DNA of 27,239 bases from Deferribacteres bacterium. Its GTDB lineage: Bacteria; Thermosulfidibacterota; Thermosulfidibacteria; Thermosulfidibacterales; Thermosulfidibacteraceae. The stretch lies in contig JAADEW010000011.1 in NCBI GenBank assembly GCA_013153205.1, forward strand, positions 1 to 27,239. Direction: 5' to 3'. A model generated the notes under the pieces. That model was not told the DNA's origin. It was given only the letters and a program-made list of their open reading frames with translations, and did not search any database. Within the stretch, counting starts at the first letter, position 1; the number at the start of each line of letters is the position of its first letter. A program made the position numbers and the translations under genes. Of this stretch, positions 23,410 to 27,239 are shown one piece after another.

Positions 23410-25087
23410 GCTGACGATACACTGCCATTTTTATCAGCCTCCCAGAGAAAACCCCTGGACGGAGCAGGTGGAGGTTGAAAAATCGGCTTTTCCCTATAAA
23501 AACTGGAACGAAAGGATAGCTCACGAGTGCTATTCCAGACTTGTGCCGGTTCTGCCATTTCTGAGCCACAACTGGGGTCCCACCCTGTTGAAGTGGATGA
23601 GAAGGGAGATGCCCGGCCTTTACGAAGATGTGAGGCGGCAGGTGAGCCGGCACAGAAACGCTCTGATGCAGCCCTATTACCACGCCATTCTTCCCCTTTG
23701 CGATTCGCTGGACAAGAGAATACTGCTTGAATGGGGAAAGCGCTCTTTCCGGCGGTGTTTCGGCTACTTTCCTTTGGGGGTGTGGCTGCCGGAGCTTGCC
23801 GTGGACCTTGAAACGCTGAAGGCGGCAGAGGATGCCGGATTGAGGTTTGCCGTTCTGGGTTCTCATCAGGTCAAAGCGGGCGTTCCGGGGCTTTACAGGA
23901 TTTGCGGACTTCGCAATTTCTGCGTTTTTGCCTTTGACAGGAGTCTATCGGGAAAGATTGCCTTTGCTCCTTGCGAGCTGTTTGAGCCGAAAAGCTTCGT
24001 AAAGTTTATGCGGGATGCCCTTGGGGAGAGGGGTCCTTACACCGTGATTGCCCTTGACGGTGAGACCTTTGGTCACCACAAGAAGGGAGGCGATAAGGCT
24101 TTAAAAGCCCTTGTTGGCGACGGAGACTTTCGCCTGACAGACCTGAACGGGGCTTACTCCCTGTTTTTCCGCCACTTCAGAGAGAGCGAGGTGGTTGAGA
24201 ACACATCCTGGAGCTGTGCTCACGGTATAGAGCGCTGGAGGGGAGACTGCGGGTGCAATACCGGAGCCCATCCGGGGTGGAACCAGCGATGGCGTGTTCC
24301 TTTAAGGGAGGCGGTTGACTGGCTCAAGGCAAAGATAGACGAGATTTTCTTCTCCCTTTCCCCTGAATACTTTAAAGACCCGGAAAAAGCGCTTCTGGAT
24401 TATGTTTTCGTGGTTGACGGCAGGAATTTCCGCTTGATGAATCGCTTTCTGCGCAAGCATTTAAAGCGCACGGGAAAAAAGTTTTCCGTTGATGCGCTTA
24501 AACTCGTTGAGATGAAAAACGCCGCTTTGGCTATGTTCACCTCCTGTGGATGGTTTTTTGACGACATCTCCGGGATAGAAAGCCAGATAGTTATGCGCTA
24601 TGCAAAAAGGGCTATGGAGCTTGCTTTTGATGTCTCATCCACCTTTCTGGAGGGAGGATTTCTGAACATACTGTCTAAAGCAGAAAGCAATGTGAAGGAG
24701 TATGGAACGGGGAAAGACATATATCTCAGGTTCGTTGCCCCTCTTTCAAAGACCCATGAAGAGCAGGTGGCTCAGGCTTTGAAGGAGCACGAGGCAAAGA
24801 GAGCCTTTTTATACGGGTCCGTTCTGGTTGAGGTTGTTGAAAGGCGGAAAAGCTTTGAGGCTGGAGTTTGCTTTGAAACGCTGAAGGTCCTTTCAAAAAG
24901 CGTAATTTTAGGAGATGAGCGGTCTTCGTATTTTATAAGGCTTTCTTCAGCGGGCGGTCGGTTCGTCTTTCCTGTTGATGTGGATTCGGACGAGCGGTGG
25001 GCTGAGCTTCAGGAGCGCCTGCATGAGGCTATGAAAAGGGACCTGATAGGCTTTTTCCTGGAGGTTTTCACTCTAATTCAACCGTGA
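23399..25087 (+). CDS. Glycoside hydrolase family 57 / DUF3536 protein, short C-terminus
   Basis: 562 residues. IHCHFYQPPRENPW at the N-terminus, WLPELAVD with predicted nucleophile E132, and ALDGETFGHH with acid/base D220 are GH57 motifs. TSWSCAHGIERWRGDCGC, WNQRWRVPLREAVDWL and TSCGWFFDDISGIESQ are typical of the DUF3536 subgroup. GH57 enzymes act on alpha-glucans (amylase, branching enzyme, amylopullulanase); the DUF3536 subgroup's substrate is not known to me. Members are often about 800 residues, so this one seems to lack the far C-terminal part. No signal peptide, so cytoplasmic. It overlaps the CCA fusion by 11 bases and ends tail-to-tail 20 bases over the SAM hydrolase frame. Confidence 0.9.
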   Translation: MLRKLTIHCHFYQPPRENPWTEQVEVEKSAFPYKNWNERIAHECYSRLVPVLPFLSHNWGPTLLKWMRREMPGLYEDVRRQVSRHRNALMQPYYHAILPLCDSLDKRILLEWGKRSFRRCFGYFPLGVWLPELAVDLETLKAAEDAGLRFAVLGSHQVKAGVPGLYRICGLRNFCVFAFDRSLSGKIAFAPCELFEPKSFVKFMRDALGERGPYTVIALDGETFGHHKKGGDKALKALVGDGDFRLTDLNGAYSLFFRHFRESEVVENTSWSCAHGIERWRGDCGCNTGAHPGWNQRWRVPLREAVDWLKAKIDEIFFSLSPEYFKDPEKALLDYVFVVDGRNFRLMNRFLRKHLKRTGKKFSVDALKLVEMKNAALAMFTSCGWFFDDISGIESQIVMRYAKRAMELAFDVSSTFLEGGFLNILSKAESNVKEYGTGKDIYLRFVAPLSKTHEEQVAQALKEHEAKRAFLYGSVLVEVVERRKSFEAGVCFETLKVLSKSVILGDERSSYFIRLSSAGGRFVFPVDVDSDERWAELQERLHEAMKRDLIGFFLEVFTLIQP

Positions 25088-25859
25088 CCTTTTTCTTATA
25101 CCAGTCTTTGATGATGGACGATGCGGGGCGAAGGTAAGCGAATATCTCAAGGTTTCCAAAGCTGTCAATTACGGCACCGAGCGGCTTTCCCTTTGCCTCT
25201 TCAAAGCTTGACGATAGCCCTTGAATCTCTACACCGCAGTCTTCTATGACTATTTTCCTGACGGCTTTTCCCTTCAAATTCTCTTCCTCTATGCTCGTTA
25301 TGAGGTTTCCAAAGGTATCTTTGAGTATGATTTCGCCAATTATCCTGTTTTTCTCCGATTTCACTACAGGTGGAGGTATCTTTTTGATGTTTTTAACGCG
25401 CCTTCCCAGAAGGGATAGGGGAAGCCCCCGGCAGATTAAAGCGGCGCACGGAGCGAAGATGTCCCTTCCGTGAAAAGTTCTGCTTACAGGTTTTATGAAG
25501 AAAGCCTCTTCCGAGACCTCGTATGCGGGCTCTTTATCGCTGATTATCCACGAAAGCACACCGTTGTCCGGGGCTATAAATGTCCTTCCGTCTTTTTCGG
25601 CGGAGATTATCCTCCTTTCGGTTCCCACTCCGGGGTCAACCACCACCACAAACACCGTGTTGCGGGGAAAGAATTGATGGCTCTTTTTCAGGATGAAAGC
25701 GGCTTCCTCAATGTTTCCGGGTGAAACGGTATGGGAAAGGTCTATCACCTCACAGGGGCAGATACCCCTTATAACGCCTTTCATAATGCCAACGAAACAG
25801 CTTCCCGCGCCAAAGTCGGTTAAAAGAGCGATAACTTTCCTTATTTTGCCAGCCTCCAC
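25068..25859 (-). CDS. SAM hydroxide adenosyltransferase (SAM hydrolase, DUF62 family)
   Basis: 263 residues. Splits S-adenosylmethionine with water to adenosine and methionine; related to fluorinase/chlorinase. LLTDFG (12-17), VVVDPGVGTERR (D75, R82), FIAPDNGVLS and TFHGRDIFAP (H130) show the Asp-Arg-His triad that marks the water-using type rather than the halogenases. DTFGNLITSI in the C-terminal domain is also typical. It starts with GTG within the last 19 bases of cysS and should be translationally coupled to it. No clear Shine-Dalgarno. Function in the cell remains debated. Confidence 0.92.
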   Translation of the reverse strand: MEAGKIRKVIALLTDFGAGSCFVGIMKGVIRGICPCEVIDLSHTVSPGNIEEAAFILKKSHQFFPRNTVFVVVVDPGVGTERRIISAEKDGRTFIAPDNGVLSWIISDKEPAYEVSEEAFFIKPVSRTFHGRDIFAPCAALICRGLPLSLLGRRVKNIKKIPPPVVKSEKNRIIGEIILKDTFGNLITSIEEENLKGKAVRKIVIEDCGVEIQGLSSSFEEAKGKPLGAVIDSFGNLEIFAYLRPASSIIKDWYKKKVTVELE

Positions 25860-27239
25860 AGGGTCTTTCCGTCCGGTCTGTCCTCAAGGAGGATACCTTT
25901 GGACTTGAGGAAGTCCCTTATCTCGTCGGCTTTTTTGTAGTTTTTCTCTTTTCTCGCTCTGCTTCTTTCCTCTATAAGGCGTTCAATCTCTTCTGCGGAA
26001 AGCTCAAGCTCCTCGCTCTTTGCTTCCTTAAACCACTCAGAGGGCTTGTGGCTTAATATGCCGAATATCTCTTCAACTTCTCCCATAAAGTCCGCCATGG
26101 TTTCCGCAACAAGGGCTTTCTCGGTGAGGGATGCTCCGCTTTTGTCCACGAATCTGTTGAAGTCGCGGACGGACTCAAAGAGCTTTCCTAACGCCATAGC
26201 GGTGTTGAAGTCGTCGTCCATAGCCTGATAGAATTCTTCCTTTGCCTTTTCGATTTCCGCCTTTGCTTTTTCGGCTTCTTCTGTGACGGGGTGCTCTTTA
26301 CCCTTTTCGGATAAGAGCTCTTCTATTTTCTCTTTGGTCCGGTAGAGCCTGTCAAGGGATTCCTTTTCTTTATCAAGGGCTTCAAAGGTGAAGTCTATGG
26401 GACTTCTGTAGTGGGTTTTCAGGAGAAACAGCCTGAGAAGCTCCCTGTCGTATCGCTTTAATATGTCCCTTATCAGAATTATGTTGCCCAGTGACTTTGA
26501 CATTTTCTCCTTGCCTATGTTAACGAAACCGTTGTGTATCCAGTAAATCACGAAGGGCTTACCTGTTGCTCCTTCACTCTGGGCTATCTCGTTTTCGTGA
26601 TGGGGGAATATGAGGTCCATCCCTCCACCGTGAATGTCAAAGGTTTCTCCGAGGTATTTCATGGACATGGCGGAGCATTCAATGTGCCATCCGGGCCTTC
26701 CCCTGCCCCACGGGGATTCCCACCACGGCTCGTTGGGTTTGGAAGCCTTCCACAGGGCAAAGTCAAGAGGGTCCTTCTTCTTTTCGTCTATTTCAATTCT
26801 TGCTCCGGCGAGCATCTCTTCTATGCTTCTTCCCGAAAGCTTTCCGTATTCCTTGAACTTGCGGACTTCGTAATAGACGTCTCCGTCAACAACATAAGCC
26901 AGCCCCTTGTCAATCAGCTTCTGTATAAGTTCTATCATTTCGGGTATGTGTTCCGTTGCTTTCGGTTCAATGTCGGGTCTCAGGGCTCCAAGGGCGTCTG
27001 TATCTTCGTAAAAGGCCTGTATATATCTTTCCGCTATCTCTTTACAGCTTTTTCCTTCTCTGTTCGCTTTGTTTATTATTTTGTCGTCCACGTCCGTAAA
27101 GTTTCTCACATAGACCACTTTGGGAAACTTCTTTTTGAGGTATCTGTATATCATGTCAAACACAAGAATGGACCTTGCGTGCCCTATGTGGCAGTAGTCG
27201 TAAACGGTTACGCCGCACACATACATGCCGATTTTGTCA
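25841..27239 (-). CDS. cysS: Cysteinyl-tRNA synthetase (5' end cut by window edge)
   Basis: Attaches cysteine to tRNA-Cys. The frame continues to the right edge: upstream of the first visible Met the codons read DKIG-, giving KIGMYVCGVTVYD, the usual internal motif about 20 residues from the true start, so the gene begins outside the window. HIGH motif CHIGHAR, Zn ligands in MYVC, HIECSAM and MDLIFPHHENE, and EKMSKSLGN are intact; the DALR and C-terminal anticodon-binding parts are present (RARKEKNYKKADEIRDFL). At least 465 residues are visible, close to the family's 460-480. Overlaps the SAM hydrolase gene by 19 bases. Confidence 0.97.
   Translation of the reverse strand, partial: DKIGMYVCGVTVYDYCHIGHARSILVFDMIYRYLKKKFPKVVYVRNFTDVDDKIINKANREGKSCKEIAERYIQAFYEDTDALGALRPDIEPKATEHIPEMIELIQKLIDKGLAYVVDGDVYYEVRKFKEYGKLSGRSIEEMLAGARIEIDEKKKDPLDFALWKASKPNEPWWESPWGRGRPGWHIECSAMSMKYLGETFDIHGGGMDLIFPHHENEIAQSEGATGKPFVIYWIHNGFVNIGKEKMSKSLGNIILIRDILKRYDRELLRLFLLKTHYRSPIDFTFEALDKEKESLDRLYRTKEKIEELLSEKGKEHPVTEEAEKAKAEIEKAKEEFYQAMDDDFNTAMALGKLFESVRDFNRFVDKSGASLTEKALVAETMADFMGEVEEIFGILSHKPSEWFKEAKSEELELSAEEIERLIEERSRARKEKNYKKADEIRDFLKSKGILLEDRPDGKTLWRLAK

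Noticed and set aside
25841..27226. Taking the first visible Met (27226) as the true cysS start
   Set aside because: The codons before it continue the conserved K-x-GMYVCG motif, so the gene runs off the window.

Overview
The window is a dense bacterial chromosome segment. It holds 25 protein-coding genes on both strands, almost no intergenic DNA (the largest gap is about 105 bases) and many start/stop overlaps. No stretch over 300 bases lacks a gene. I saw no rRNA, tRNA, CRISPR array, insertion sequence or prophage. The style suggests a Gram-negative, probably thermophilic and anaerobic or microaerophilic lineage: Arg codons are mostly AGG/AGA, Ile is often ATA, proteins are rich in Lys and Glu, and there are purine-rich Shine-Dalgarno sites and several TTG/GTG starts. 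Gene content fits this: a DHH-CBS-tRNA nucleotidyltransferase fusion, a DUF3536-type GH57 protein, a SAM hydroxide adenosyltransferase, a multiheme cytochrome c and an ODP-type diiron sensor. It recalls Aquificota, Thermodesulfobacteriota or related deep branches. I cannot name the species.

Layout. 1-1024 (-): an exported protein of unknown family, cut by the left edge. 1046-2149 (-): a CaiB/BaiF CoA-transferase. 2200-2529 (+): a small DUF3147-like membrane protein. 2473-4032 (-): a TatB-TatC fusion abutting a short PrmA-like methyltransferase. 4138-5772 (+): an ODP/metallo-beta-lactamase-GGDEF diguanylate cyclase behind an AT-rich region with repeats and a dyad. 5769-6906 (-): a DedA protein and a dolichol-kinase-like protein. 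6953-9844 (+): uvrB and a BNR-repeat protein, closed by a clear intrinsic terminator. 9906-11626 (-): a diheme cytochrome b and a heptaheme, EF-hand cytochrome c, with pyrE upstream. 12330-15178 (+): a YihY-type membrane protein, cobB/cbiA and a SprA-related putative metalloprotease, all overlapping. 15175-16892 (-): a PseC-like aminotransferase and an isochorismatase-type hydrolase. 16944-25087 (+): six tightly packed genes (nicotinamidase, ABC-class ATPase of unknown role, class I aminotransferase, two-TM protein, DHH-CBS-CCA fusion, GH57/DUF3536). 25068-27239 (-): SAM hydroxide adenosyltransferase and cysS, the latter cut by the right edge.

How they fit together. Much is housekeeping: DNA repair, pyrimidine and NAD metabolism, tRNA maturation and charging, protein export. 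The most distinctive parts are the one-polypeptide TatB-TatC, the diiron-sensor diguanylate cyclase, the two-gene cytochrome module that looks like a membrane quinol/cytochrome c oxidoreductase, and the six-gene run around the uncharacterised ABC-class ATPase. I see no obvious defence system or mobile island.
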